Source of the DNA: Combretum micranthum
Taxonomy: Eukaryota > Streptophyta > Magnoliopsida > Myrtales > Combretaceae
NCBI GenBank assembly: GCA_024138025.1
Contig: JAMXBD010000970.1
Coordinates: 1-64,000 of the forward strand
DNA length: 64,000 bases
Direction of reading: 5' to 3'
In this document: one piece after another, positions 1-10,886 of the stretch
How the letters are laid out: each line of letters opens with the position of its first letter
Position numbering within the stretch: the first letter of the stretch is position 1
Notes under the pieces: model-generated
Seen by the model: the letters and a program-made list of their open reading frames with translations, nothing else
What the model was told of the DNA's origin: nothing
The model's database searches: none
Made by a program: the position numbers and the translations under genes

Positions 1-1674
1 TTATTTTTTTTAAAAAAAATCATCACATAATTTCACAACATATCCAGAATAATTTAAAATATATTAAAAATATTTTTCATGCATTAAATATGCATTTCTA
101 AGGTAATTTGTGTATAAATACACATTAAAAATATTCAAAAAATATCAAAAATATCAAAAAAATAAATTTATAAAAAATAAATATTTTGATTTTTCTGGAT
201 TTTTCTGTATTTTCTGAATTTTTCTGAATTTTTTATGAATTTTTATAAATTTTTTACTATTTTTATTATTTTCTGAAATTAATTATATAATAAACTATAA
301 ATAAAATAATGCGAATTAACCTGGACCGTCGGATGAAGCGGACCAGATCTGGAGCGTCGATCTCGCTGACCGATTTGGATCGTCTGATCTTGTTGACTCG
401 ATCTGGGCCGTCTGATCGCTTGATGAAATCTGGGCCGTCTGATCGCTTGATGAAATCTAGGCCGTCTGATCGCTTGATTGAATCTTGGCCGTCTGATCTG
501 CTTGATCAAATCTGAGCCGTTGATCTGCTTGATTGAATCTGGGCCGTCTAATCTGCTTGATTGAATCTGGACCGTCTGATCAGAGTTGACCGTTGACCGA
601 TGACCGACGACCGTTGACCGATGACCGACCGGGTTGGATTCGGATCTTCGGGTCGGATCTCGGAGCTCCGGGGGGGTGAAGAAGACGACGACGTGACTTT
701 TCGGGGCGGATTCCGGCGGCTCCGGTGGTCCTCGGTGGCTGGAAGCTTGTCGGCCCGACTCCAATGGTGGTGGCGCGTCCTCTGGAGGTGGTGGTTCACG
801 CCCAGAACCACCGTGGACGGCGGTTCGAAGTGGTGGTCGCCGGCGGTTCAAATCCGAAAAAATAAAAAAATTTGCAGAGGTGATTTTGAACAAATTGATC
901 AAATTAAAGCACACTCGATCACTTTAAACTTGTTCCTAAAGCTCCTTAAACACTCCAATTGAATCAAAAACAATTCGAAATTCTCAAATTTCGAATTTTC
1001 TCTTTAAGAACCCTAATTTTCGAAATCTTCGAATTCACTCATCCTGATTGTGTTTTGTTGAAATTGACTTGTGCCTTTTGCTCCTAGGACCTCCTATTCA
1101 TAGGTTGCAAGCTCAATTTTCAGTTTCGAACAGTTTCAAAATGAATTGATTTTGCCCTTTGATTTTTTCACGAATTTAATTAGAAAATCCACGATTAAAT
1201 TGTTTGAAACTGATGAATTGATGATTGTTTTCATATTCCATGCCAGATTCATCCAATCAATTTTTGTAACTCCCCATTCATGTACAATTGAATGCTTTAT
1301 ACATTGAATTTTGTAACTTTTGGGTTGTTTTTGCACTAATCTTTCATATTCCATAACCACTTTGCAATTCCATCATCAATTTTGACAATCAATGATGTTT
1401 TGTCAGTTAAAAACTGATGCAAAGTAAAGCAAAAGTCACATTTGAGGAAAATGAAAAGACAAAAATGATAAAAAGGCAAAAATTTGCCTTTGCTAGGGTT
1501 TGAACCTGTGTCCTTGAGCTTGAGTATGTGTTTGGGTCCATATGTTTAACCAACAGGCCATTTGGCCTGTGCCTTGATCACTTAGCCAATTTCATCAATA
1601 CTTAAGGCTTTTGGAAAAATGAATTTAATTAAATTTTAAGCCTTAATTAACTGGGCAAAAATTGGGTGTCTACA
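1..1674 (-). mobile_element. Partial LTR of a Tat-like Ty3/gypsy element
   Basis: Read on the minus strand, an LTR begins at 1674 with TGTAGACACCCAATTTTTGCC and runs off the left window edge. Its start resembles that of the element at 59197 (TGTAACACTCCATTTTTGCC, followed in both by an AAGGCTT stretch), which carries a Tat/Ogre-style primer-binding site. The segment 309-850 is GC-rich, unlike everything around it, and holds a 27-bp tandem array. A long open minus-strand frame there is rich in Pro, Arg and Ser and looks like low-complexity leader DNA rather than a gene. The element interrupts a TGTAAACCC-family LTR that resumes at 1675. Family placement rests on the terminal motif and on structure, not on protein domains. 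Confidence 0.65.
323..595. repeat. 27/28-bp tandem repeat array, about 9 units
   Basis: The unit GGGCCGTCTGATCGCTTGAT plus seven further bases recurs with starts near 405, 432, 459, 486, 514, 541 and 569, and with more diverged units before 405. Three steps are 27 bp, so the plus strand keeps an open frame with a nine-residue period (DRLMKSGPS-like) and the minus strand does the same. It is followed at about 585-640 by a second short array of GACCGTTGACCGAT-like units. I treat the periodic frames as a by-product of the array. Confidence 0.85.
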
Positions 1675-4440
1675 CCCTTAAACCTCACTACTTCACACTT
1701 TACGTTCATAAACTTCCTTCACACTCTTTCACACTTCAAACACTCTTAAAATTCCTCTTAAACTTCCCTCTCATCACTGCCGCCTCCCTCTCTATTTTTC
1801 TCCCACTTAACTCCCCTCTCTTCCTCTTACACACACTTCTATAAACTTTGTCTCGGAAACCACCTTCATACCTTTGCCTACATTATATTTATGCTATTAT
1901 GTATGTGCCTTAAGTGCTATTTACATAAAAATTCCTCATAATGCATGATGCTAGGGATGGAAATGCATGGCACCATACTTAATTTATGTTTATGTTTTAC
2001 TTTATGCATACTAATCTAACTCGAATATATGTAACTATATGTATATGTGTGTGTGCGTGTATATATATATATTAGAGCATATTGCTTACTAATCTAACAT
2101 TGCAATTTATTTACTTTCATGTTCTTTACTTTTATGCAATTGATTTATTTCCCACAAATTTATAGTTTTGTTTAAGACTTGCCCTCTTCAAGTCTTAAGG
2201 TGACTAGTCCTAAATTATAGTATTAGACTTGTCCATATTCAAGTCTTATGGAGATTTGTCCATTTCAAATGTCAGGAAGCCTTATTGTAACTCAAGACCC
2301 CCATTTTCCTTTATTTGTTTTCATGTTTCATGTTTATGTCTAATTGGTCAAGAAACCATAATATGCTTATGATGTTGTTCCTTATAATTATATTGTGATT
2401 GTTAAACTTTTGGTGCTATGATAACCAAAAGTCTCTATAACAAAAGTAAGAAAAAGGTGATGATCATAAGATCATCACAACATTCTTTTACTTGTTTAAG
2501 AAGGCCTAGCACAATAGTGGAAAGTTCAAATTGTTTGAATTTCTTCACTAAGATGATTCTTTGTTATGTAAAATCTTTTAAAAACTATGGTTTTGAAACT
2601 AGAAAAATCATTTTGAGGAAAAAAAAAAGGAAGAAAAGTTTGAAATAAGACCCACCCCTTATTTTTTTTTCAAAAATTCTATGGCATAGGAAGATAATTA
2701 AGAATGTGCAACTTCAAAATTTTCTTCTTAAAAACACTTGGATTTAATGTTTTAATCATGATCAAACAAAAAAACAATTATTCCTTGATTCTCTTAATGG
2801 TGCCAAGACCGTAGAGAACTTAATAAGATATAAAATTTAATTTTGTAACTTGATTTACTTGCTTGAAAAGTTTAAAAAGTTGAACCAAATAAATTTCCTT
2901 TTTTTCATATCTTTTAAACTGTTATTCCTAGACCCTAAGGGGATGTTTCCATTTTGAGTGTTCTATGATGAGTCTAGAGATGTTAGCAAATGAATATAGG
3001 GATATGATCTCATATTCCTTGAAATAGAAGCTAGCAAAGACTCTATGAACAATCTTAACTTGCATCCTTTTCATTTATCTTTACAAGATTTGCTTCATTT
3101 TAAAATATTCATAGCTATGTTGACATTTACCTCATTAGAATCATATTAAATGACGTTGTCATTCTTCATACTATATTTATAATGACATATAGGAGTAAAC
3201 CTATGCAAGATGGAAGACCCTATAGGCTTTAACATTAGAAAAGTACCGAAATAGAAATAAAACACGTAGAGGAGCAATCTAACCCCTTTTGATCTGAGGC
3301 CTTATTGACCTCATATGACCAAGACAACATAAAAAATAAATAGATCATTCAAAGTAGGTAGAAACCAACTACTCATATTTGAAAATCGCACCTAGAATGA
3401 CTTAGATATGATCATTTTAAGGTTTAAACCATAGAAGTAGAAGTTTAGATGAATATGATCTGGAATAATCATTTGGGGGTTCTCCTTATTTAGGAGACAA
3501 GGATCCCAAAGCCAAGATAGAAGTAGAAGTTTTTCCGTTACCTTGCTTGTCCTTATAGCCAGTTGCACTAGAATGCTAAGAAAAGATAAAAGTAGATATT
3601 TATGGGGTTATCATGGGCTATGTATGTGTTTCTATATTTGTGTAATTAAGTGGATGCTAAGCATATTATGACTTCGAAATGTTTGCTTAAGTGTATTTGA
3701 CTATTTGTATGTATGGTTACTATGTGCCTGTTAATTGTTTGGCTACCCCCTTTAAATATTCTTAATACGGTTTGGTATAAAGAAAGTAACGATCATGCAT
3801 TGCATCATCGAGTCACATTTTTCGAAAGACTACTACTCCTATACGAGCGACTAGGAGCATTGTTAACCAACAATGTTATCTTGCTCCAAGCATAAGGAAC
3901 TAAATCGTTGGGAATACGGCTTCACGGAGGAGACATGCCGGATCAATCATTATAGGGGTACTCGGGGACTAGTAGCAAAGGTCATAGAGACTTACAAGGC
4001 ATTCACTAACTCTTGTCACAAAGAGTGTAAATCCGTTCCATTTATGCTTTTTGAAGACCATACATACTTGCTTGTTTTACGTGTTTGATGCATGAGTATA
4101 GCATATGCTTAAACTAACAAATTTGTTTGTTTATGGTTGTTTGGTGCGAATGAAGGGAAATATCTTACTAAGATGGTTTTAGCTTACCCCTCCAGTAGTT
4201 TGCTTTTATTGGAAAATCATAAAGCTGAGATTGGGATAAGATCCAAGCACAGAGTGTATCAAAGATCAAGTCAAGCCAATTATAAGAATAGGAAGTTGAT
4301 AGACAAAACTTAAATGAGAGAAAGACTTAAAACTTGATTATTGCTTCCTTAAACCTTCTTTTTCCTTTTCTATATTTCCTATAGTAGTAGCTGATTAATG
4401 AACCTAAGTTTTATCTTATCTTATCTGTTGGCAGGGTATC
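1675..4440 (+). mobile_element. Truncated copy of the TGTAAACCC LTR family
   Basis: Diverged but recognisable landmarks occur in the same order as in the complete copies: a CT-rich leader (1680-1850), a block with GCATGATGCTAGGGATGG (1944 on), TTAGAGCATAT..CTTACTAATC (2072 on), AGTCTTAAGG/ACTTGTCC pairs (2190-2250), CATCGAGTCACATTTTTCGA (3806 on), GTGTAAATCCGTTCC (4025 on), GTGCGAATGAAGGG..CTTACTAAG (4145 on) and TTGGCAGGG near 4430. The 5' third, with the TATA box, is replaced by the LTR ending at 1674. The 3' terminus (GTGTGGCGGA...TGACA in other copies) is absent. No gene is visible in it. Confidence 0.55.
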
Positions 4441-4752
4441 TGATTCTCTATAGTCCTTATGATCTGTGAAAATATCGATATCTAAAACTATTTTCTCAAT
4501 AGATTTATATATGTATATCACAGTGAGAGAATAATTAATTAGTATCTTGTAAATCCTAACTTGTAAGGTGGATCTCATGTTACAAGTGCACATGTGATAT
4601 GATGATGCTAAGGCAAACCTACCAGGCCCCCTATTAGGATCATTACATCACCATTCACTTTACATCATGGGTTTTACAAATGAGTCACCACTATAAAGCT
4701 CTTCTTTCCACATGGAGGGGGTCAACCATAGGGGCTTTCTAACTGAATCATT

Positions 4753-4990
4753 GGTTCTGATACCACTTGTTAAGAAGAAAGAGCTTTTGATGGGGTGAAA
4801 TTATATAAATGGGCTTTGTGAGGAAATATATTAATGGTTTTGATACTATATATAACTCAAAACCTTAAGATAATAGGTTAATAAACTTTCCATTTCTAAA
4901 TCCTTCGCATAATTTGCACATTTTTTATGTGCAACCTTTCTAGCCTCACATTTGTATCTTAACATCATATATGTAGGTCTCAACCCCTGA
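4753..4990 (-). mobile_element. LTR remnant with tRNA-iMet-type primer-binding site
   Basis: On the minus strand TGGTATCAGAACC (4753-4765) matches the usual plant primer-binding site for initiator-Met tRNA (TGGTATCAGAGC) except at one or two bases. It sits directly after ...TTAACAAG, a plausible LTR end, so about 200-225 bp to its right would be the LTR. The right LTR boundary cannot be fixed. An imperfect inverted repeat (AAAGCTCTTCTTTC at about 4695 against a GAAAGAGCTTT stretch at about 4777) flanks the site. It could be a TRIM or a copia/gypsy fragment. Confidence 0.4.
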
Positions 4991-7286
4991 GGGAGGAAAA
5001 CAAAAGAATTATCTTAATATATTTAAATCCATTTGTTCTCTTTTGTTTATGAAGTAGTTTATGAGATTAGAGGTTAACGAATTCATACCCATGCTTTCGA
5101 AGAAGAAGAATAGAATGTTCAAGAAGGAATACGCCTAAGAATACACTCACGAAACTGATTAAGTACTAGAATTTTGCATTTTTTTTAATATATTGTATTA
5201 GATTAGGTTATTTTGACTTATTTCTCTTTAGTTAGGTCTATTATTTTTTATGGGAAGAACCATAAATTGTAGTAAATTGTTGAAGAACCTATTAGTGAAA
5301 ATGTATTTCCATAATTCTTTCCAAATCATTAAGTTTTATGAATTCTTTGAATCATGGAAAATATTTCTTGAAAGTCAATTAATTGTGTTGTCATATCAAT
5401 AATTGAATTCAAAACTCTATTATTTTATGATTTATACCATCCAATTCAAATTATAATAAAACATAATTCAAATTTATCTATTAATTTAGTCATATTCTAA
5501 GGAATAATTTGCCTTTTTTTTAAATTTTTTTCTTTTTCAATTCATAACAAAATAAAAAATACAAAATATTTTAATTTCACTTTCTTTTGACATTTGAGCT
5601 TCTTTGACTTAAACATAAGTTCAAACACTATTCATTATCCATAAGTTCAAATTCATGTATCCAAATAAAGTCCTAAGTAACTTCAATCAATTGGTTTTTA
5701 TTCTCATTAGTTGAATTATTTGGGTTAAGGTCGATATGGTTATGGATCCTAGTTTAGACTTAACCCATTTGCGTACATTGAGTTTAGGTTATGAATGGGC
5801 AATATTTCCTAGGTTTCTATGTTATCAATTTTATTTTGCTAACTTGTCTTGCTAGTTATATATGTTAGGATTAGTTGTGGGATTCAGGTTAACCAATTCT
5901 TTGTGGACTATAATTTTGTGGTTTTCAATTATTAGCCTTCTAATACTAGATTTTCATTGTCCACCAATCAAGTATAGTCCTTAGCATCCTATCCTAATTA
6001 TTAGACTAATAAGTATAACCGTCTTTTATTTAGGTGAGACAGTTGAGTTTGACGTGTTTACTTAAGATCTACTAGTAAGTGTAAATCAACCTTTAGTTAG
6101 AAAGAATATCTTGGGTTTGTTTGATGTATTTGAAGAAATTTTCATGGATTTGGTACTTAAGTTGTTCAATTTGTGATTTTAGGTCTACCAAAGGTTATTT
6201 GAGCTTATAGACAGAACTGGAACAAATTTTATGAAATTTGAATGAACATTGCTAAGGGTTGAAAAGTGCATGAGCTTGTGCAAAGGTCATGCACTACCAA
6301 GGAAGGTACATAGCCAAGCATTAAGCTCAAGAGAGGTCTTATACTACCAGAGTTGGAGAAAATTTTTGTCAAAGAGGTGCACAATTGAGCACATGAGCTC
6401 ATGCCTAGATTGTGTACTTCTAGATTTTTAATAGAACTTCCATAAGCTTAAAATTCGAAAGCAGAAAGGATTTGGACAAACTTAAGAGTTCCTAAGGAGC
6501 TGAAAGAATATGATTAAAACTTGCTTTGACTAATCTACTTGTTTGCATCTCATGAATAATATTTTTCTGCAATGAAAGTAAATTTGAACACTGAAATATA
6601 CTAAGTGAAATTTAATCACCACATAAGAATTAATTGCATAAACATAATTCATCAATATATCCTCTAAATCTCCTAACACAAAATTAATTATAGTAAAAAA
6701 AAATTGCTAAACACAACCTTCATATTCATTTTAGATCTCATTTCCATCCATTTTGCCAAATACTTAGCATAGGTCCTAAAATTTTGCATAACAAGTTGTA
6801 TGCCTTTTTGTAATTCCTCCTTCATATTATTCATCACCAAATCATCTATCATTCTATATCATTCAAAATGACCAATAATTAAATTCTTCTAATTAAAGCT
6901 TCCCAATTCACTACTCTACATGGGTCAAATTTTTCAACTCTTTACATAAGAGACTATTTTTCCTTAACTTATTATATTATAATATATCAAAGCCAACATC
7001 AATTAGTCTCTTAAGCTATCCCATTCAAATCAAGTTCTTCTTAAAACTTTCACAATTTATCAATTTAAGACATCTCCACTTATCCAACCACTTATAATAC
7101 CAATTTTATTATGTAATAACTTTACAAATTATCTCCTAATTGTTCTAATTCTCATTATAACCTAATATTCCTAGATTTTAAATATCAATTCCTATCCCCA
7201 TCTGATTCATGCCACATGTACACACAAACACACATGTTACATAATTTCCATAAATTTTCCACTTTCAACGATCGACTAATAGCTCT
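4991..7286. other. Gene-free AT-rich stretch
   Basis: There is no convincing coding frame, RNA gene or terminal repeat. The sequence is AT-rich with short imperfect repeats, for example CATGAGCTTGTGCAAAGG with a diverged echo at 6268-6410, and is probably old transposon debris. Confidence 0.5.
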
Positions 7287-7919
7287 CATATTGTCACGCT
7301 CAAAAGGGTATCCTAAACGTGACAATCCGCCACACTCAATGTTAAAGCTTAAGTATGACAACCTTAGCCATTTCCCAAAAGCTTTTATATTAAGTGTAAG
7401 GCGTGCTTCACAACTTTAGAGGACCATATATAAATTATGAAGTTTAAGAAGATATAAATAACTCATTAAGAAAAGAGGATTCATAATAATCATTCACTTA
7501 TAACAATGATCTTTACAAACTTAGGGATACTTCCCCGTGATTACTAATCTATTACAAGAATATTTGTACATCAATACTAATACTACACTTCATCTAAAAT
7601 TTCCTTTATCCAAAAAGAAATTATCTGACCGTAGGGTCCTCGTGGCCTTAACCATAAATATGGAAACTGCAAAAGATATCTTTGGGGTATAAGCTAACAG
7701 GCTTAGTGAGAACTATTTCCAAAAAATAACTTCTTGTAACAAGATTTCAAACAAGTTGTTTAAACAATCAAATGTGATGCAACATACACATGGGCAAACA
7801 AGCATATAGCTTTCTGGGAACTATATGTTGAATGGATTTGCGCCCTCCATCCGGGGTTTGGTGATACTTAACCTCAAATCAAGTAGTTTTAGTTAAAAAG
7901 TTTTATGCTCACGAGCACT

Positions 7920-8035
7920 CATCGCCAAGCGTTCCGAATCTACTTGAATTGACCTTGCTTTCGATTTTCCGCCAAGCATTTCCCTTAAGCCGCCAAGCAA
8001 TCGCTTTTGGATACTCCGCCAAGTGTTGCTTTCGA
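7920..8035 (-). repeat. Cluster of GCTTGGCGG motifs inside the LTR
   Basis: CGCCAAGC/T occurs at about 7923, 7970, 7992 and 8027 (minus-strand GCTTGGCG), spaced 22-47 bp apart. The same cluster occurs in the sister copy at 54061-54169. The longer family members have different sequence here. Confidence 0.7.
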
Positions 8036-10063
8036 CATGAGCCTACTATCCTTCTCACCCAAGGATAATAACCCATATGCAATGTGACTCACTTCGTGGT
8101 ATGCATGAATCCATTTATTTATGATGTCATAGCATAATTATTATTGAATTTAAGGCAATCAAAGAATTTCATACAAATCAAAGTTTATACTAAAGCAAGC
8201 ATTTAAATCAATTCCGGCTCCGATATTCTTAGGATTCTTTCAAAAATTATTTTACATACATATCAATTTATCTTTTCCTAATTCTAATGCAACTAATTTA
8301 CATGCACAACAAATATAGCATTTTAAGGAAATAAACTCACGATGCCATGTCGACTATTCCTCTATGCGGGTGAGTCGTTCACACACTCCACTTAATTGAA
8401 ATAATCTTCGGGGTATAGGAATCCTTCCTTGAAGTCACCTAGCCAAAGAAAATACCTACAATGAGTATTCCTTGATGATTTTCTTGAATTTTGACAAAAC
8501 AATGTCAAAAGAACGTTAAAGTTCGTATAAAGGAAAGTTCCAATTTAAAATAGCCATAGCTTGGTCATTTTAACTCGGAATCGCGCATATAATATACCAA
8601 TTTCTACCTACTTGAAAAGATCTATTCATTTCTAAAACTATTTTTGTCAAACTAAACCATTTAAGCCCCAAAACAGTGGTGACGAAATTCACCACGAATT
8701 TTCCATCTTCAAAAACAACTTGGGTTCATCCAACCAAAACTTGCTTGATATATACTTAGTTATCTATATGGTGGAAAAATTCTCTTTTTATAGCTATATA
8801 ACTCATATTTAAATATGCTCAAGTGTTTTGTTGTCCAAGTATATTTCTTGAATAAAACAATGTCGGTTTTAAAAAAAACATATATAGTTTGCAAGAATTG
8901 ATTTTGTAAATATTTTGTTTCTTTTGTTTTCCAAAAAAAATATTTTATGCTTGTTTCATTATTTTTTTTTCCAAGTGACCTTGTTGAAAATAAAATTTTC
9001 TATTTTCTAAGTCCTCTTATATTTGTACCACTTTTCCCATTTATTTTTCCTATACAATTTTCTTTGTCTATTTGTTTGTAAAGGTCTTTATTTGAAAATT
9101 CCTTAGCCTTTCATCTTGTTTATCTTTTACATAAAGTCATTATTGTATCAACAATTATTTTCCTTTGAAAAACAAAGTGGAATAATAAAGGATATAAGAA
9201 GCTTTTCAAAGTAAAAGTAGTTTCTAAAATTTATAGTGAGTTCTTTTTGTAACTTGAAAAAAAATGAGTTTATTTTTTGTTATACCATAGATTCTTTACT
9301 TTACATAAACTTATTTCTAAGTGAGAAAATCTTCTTTTGTTAATTATTTTTAGAAATTGAATTTTTGGACAACAATCTAAATGAACATGATTTATGAGAA
9401 TAAAAGTAAACAAAAATAACATAAATAATAAAGTCAAGTATTGGAGTCTTAGCTTCTTCAAGGCTCCCGGGACTAAGAAGTAGACTAGTCCTAAAATAAA
9501 AAAAAACTTGTTTTGACTTGATAAGGACAAGTCTAAGACTAGAGATTAGTCTTAAAATAACAAGGAATAAATAAATAAATTTTAAGGAAATAATAAATAA
9601 ATTGCAAAGGAAAAATAAATAGATTGCATTGCATAAAAGTAAATAAATTGCAAGTGAACTTATATGCTCTAAAGAATATGTATATATATATATATATAGA
9701 TAATAATATTTAGATATAGTAACAATAATATGAAAAAAATAATAACATAAACATAAATAGATTTTTCATGAATAAGAACAATACATGAACATAATGTAGC
9801 TTCCATAACTTATAGTCTTTGGAAACTCACACTATGGTCATGTAAAGTTACATGACATGAAGAAGAAGAAAATAATATAAGATAGTTACCTAAAGAAGAT
9901 TTTGGTGGTAGTATGTGGTTATGGGTTTTAGTTGTTGGTGGAAGTTGTTTTTGAATTATTTTGAGAGAGTTTTGGGATGGTAGTTTTGAGAGGATAATTT
10001 GAGAGAGTTTTAGTAAGAAACTTGTGGGTAGTAGTGGTGTGAAAGAGTGAAAGAGGAGGGGGG

Positions 10064-10073
10064 TATTTATAGG
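10064..10073 (-). promoter_or_regulatory. TATA box of LTR promoter
   Basis: Minus-strand CCTATAAATA is followed downstream by a CT-rich leader of about 175 nt. The same arrangement occurs in the other family members (24644, 51995 and 56005 on +; 13881 and 36862 on -). Confidence 0.65.
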
Positions 10074-10134
10074 AAAATGTGGAGGGATTTTTGTATGATT
10101 AAAATAAATGAAAAATTGAAACAAATTGAGGGAA

Positions 10135-10153
10135 GGGGGGGGGGGGGGGGGGG
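10135..10153. repeat. Uninterrupted G19 tract
   Basis: Nineteen consecutive G on the plus strand are followed by a GC-only dozen (CGGCGCGGCGGG). The tract lies about 65 bp upstream of the LTR TATA box in the sense of that promoter (C19 on the promoter's sense strand). The related copy at 51295 has only CT repeats and a GCCGGTGC motif there. Confidence 0.9.
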
Positions 10154-10886
10154 CGGCGCGGCGGGATAGGCACCGGCCACATGCATTGAGAGAGAGAGAT
10201 GATTTTATTTTTTTGACTTCTGTTAAATAAAAGAAGTAATATGTAATGTAGATGTGAAATAAAGTTATGGGAAAGTAAAAAGTAAAGGTTATAGGTTATG
10301 GTGTTTGTAAGTGTAGGTGTAAGAAAAAGTAGAGAGAAAAGAATAGTATAGAATAGTAATGAATAGTGTAATGTACAGTAGATATGATTAATAAAGTACC
10401 GGTAGTAAGAAAATACGGGTATAAATGCGATATCTACTCTTTTTACTTATCGAAAAATTACGAAATTGATATTTTTGAAAATCTTATATTATTACGAGTC
10501 TAACGGTATATTCGGAATGTTTTTACTATTCTCGGTCCCGGAACACGTTTTTTAAGAACTGTGTCCGATCGGGTTCAAAGGACACCCGAATTTCGCAAAC
10601 TTGATATTTTTATATAACCTATAGTTATTATGAACTATTCTAGCTAATTACTCCAACTTCGTTTTCTAGGGCTAAAGAAAACGGCAATGCCAGACTTAAG
10701 CGATTACGGTAAACTAGGGTTTTGTTGACTTTGGAAATCCGGTTGACTTCTGGTTTAGGGTTTTAAGCTAAACCGATTCCAAAAATTTTGGGGTTTACAC
10801 ATATCCATCTATCCTTCAAGAATTCATGCATATTAAAACTCTAACATCAATTTCATTAAGAAAACACGAATTTTTGCGGCTCACAC

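Larger units (their letters stand above)
7292..10799 (-). mobile_element. Solo LTR, TGTAAACCC family, short class (3508 bp)
   Basis: The plus strand reads TGTCACGCTC at 7292 and GGGGTTTACA at 10799, so on the minus strand the unit starts TGTAAACCCC and ends GAGCGTGACA. The 5-bp sequence CATAT lies immediately on both sides (7287-7291 and 10800-10804), a perfect target-site duplication of Ty3/gypsy size. Length and landmarks match the copy at 51295-54813 (3519 bp). Inside, on the minus strand, are a TATA box (10064-10073), a CT-rich leader ending in AG|GTAACT near 9890, a 98-nt block between CTAG and GTGAGT (8341-8438) and a GCTTGGCGG motif cluster near 8 kb. No coding capacity is seen. It is most simply a solo LTR left by recombination between the two LTRs of a large element. 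Confidence 0.85.

Noticed and set aside
323..595. CRISPR-like array
   Set aside because: The units are contiguous tandem repeats without unique spacers, in a plant LTR.
279..914. 211-codon open frame on the minus strand, rich in Pro/Arg/Ser
   Set aside because: It lies in GC-rich LTR DNA with a 27-bp tandem array; the periodic peptide follows from the repeat. No domain is recognisable and other frames are also open.
9810..10124. 104-codon Ser/Pro/Leu-rich minus-strand frame
   Set aside because: It covers the TATA box and CT-rich leader of an LTR; pyrimidine-rich DNA yields such frames by chance.
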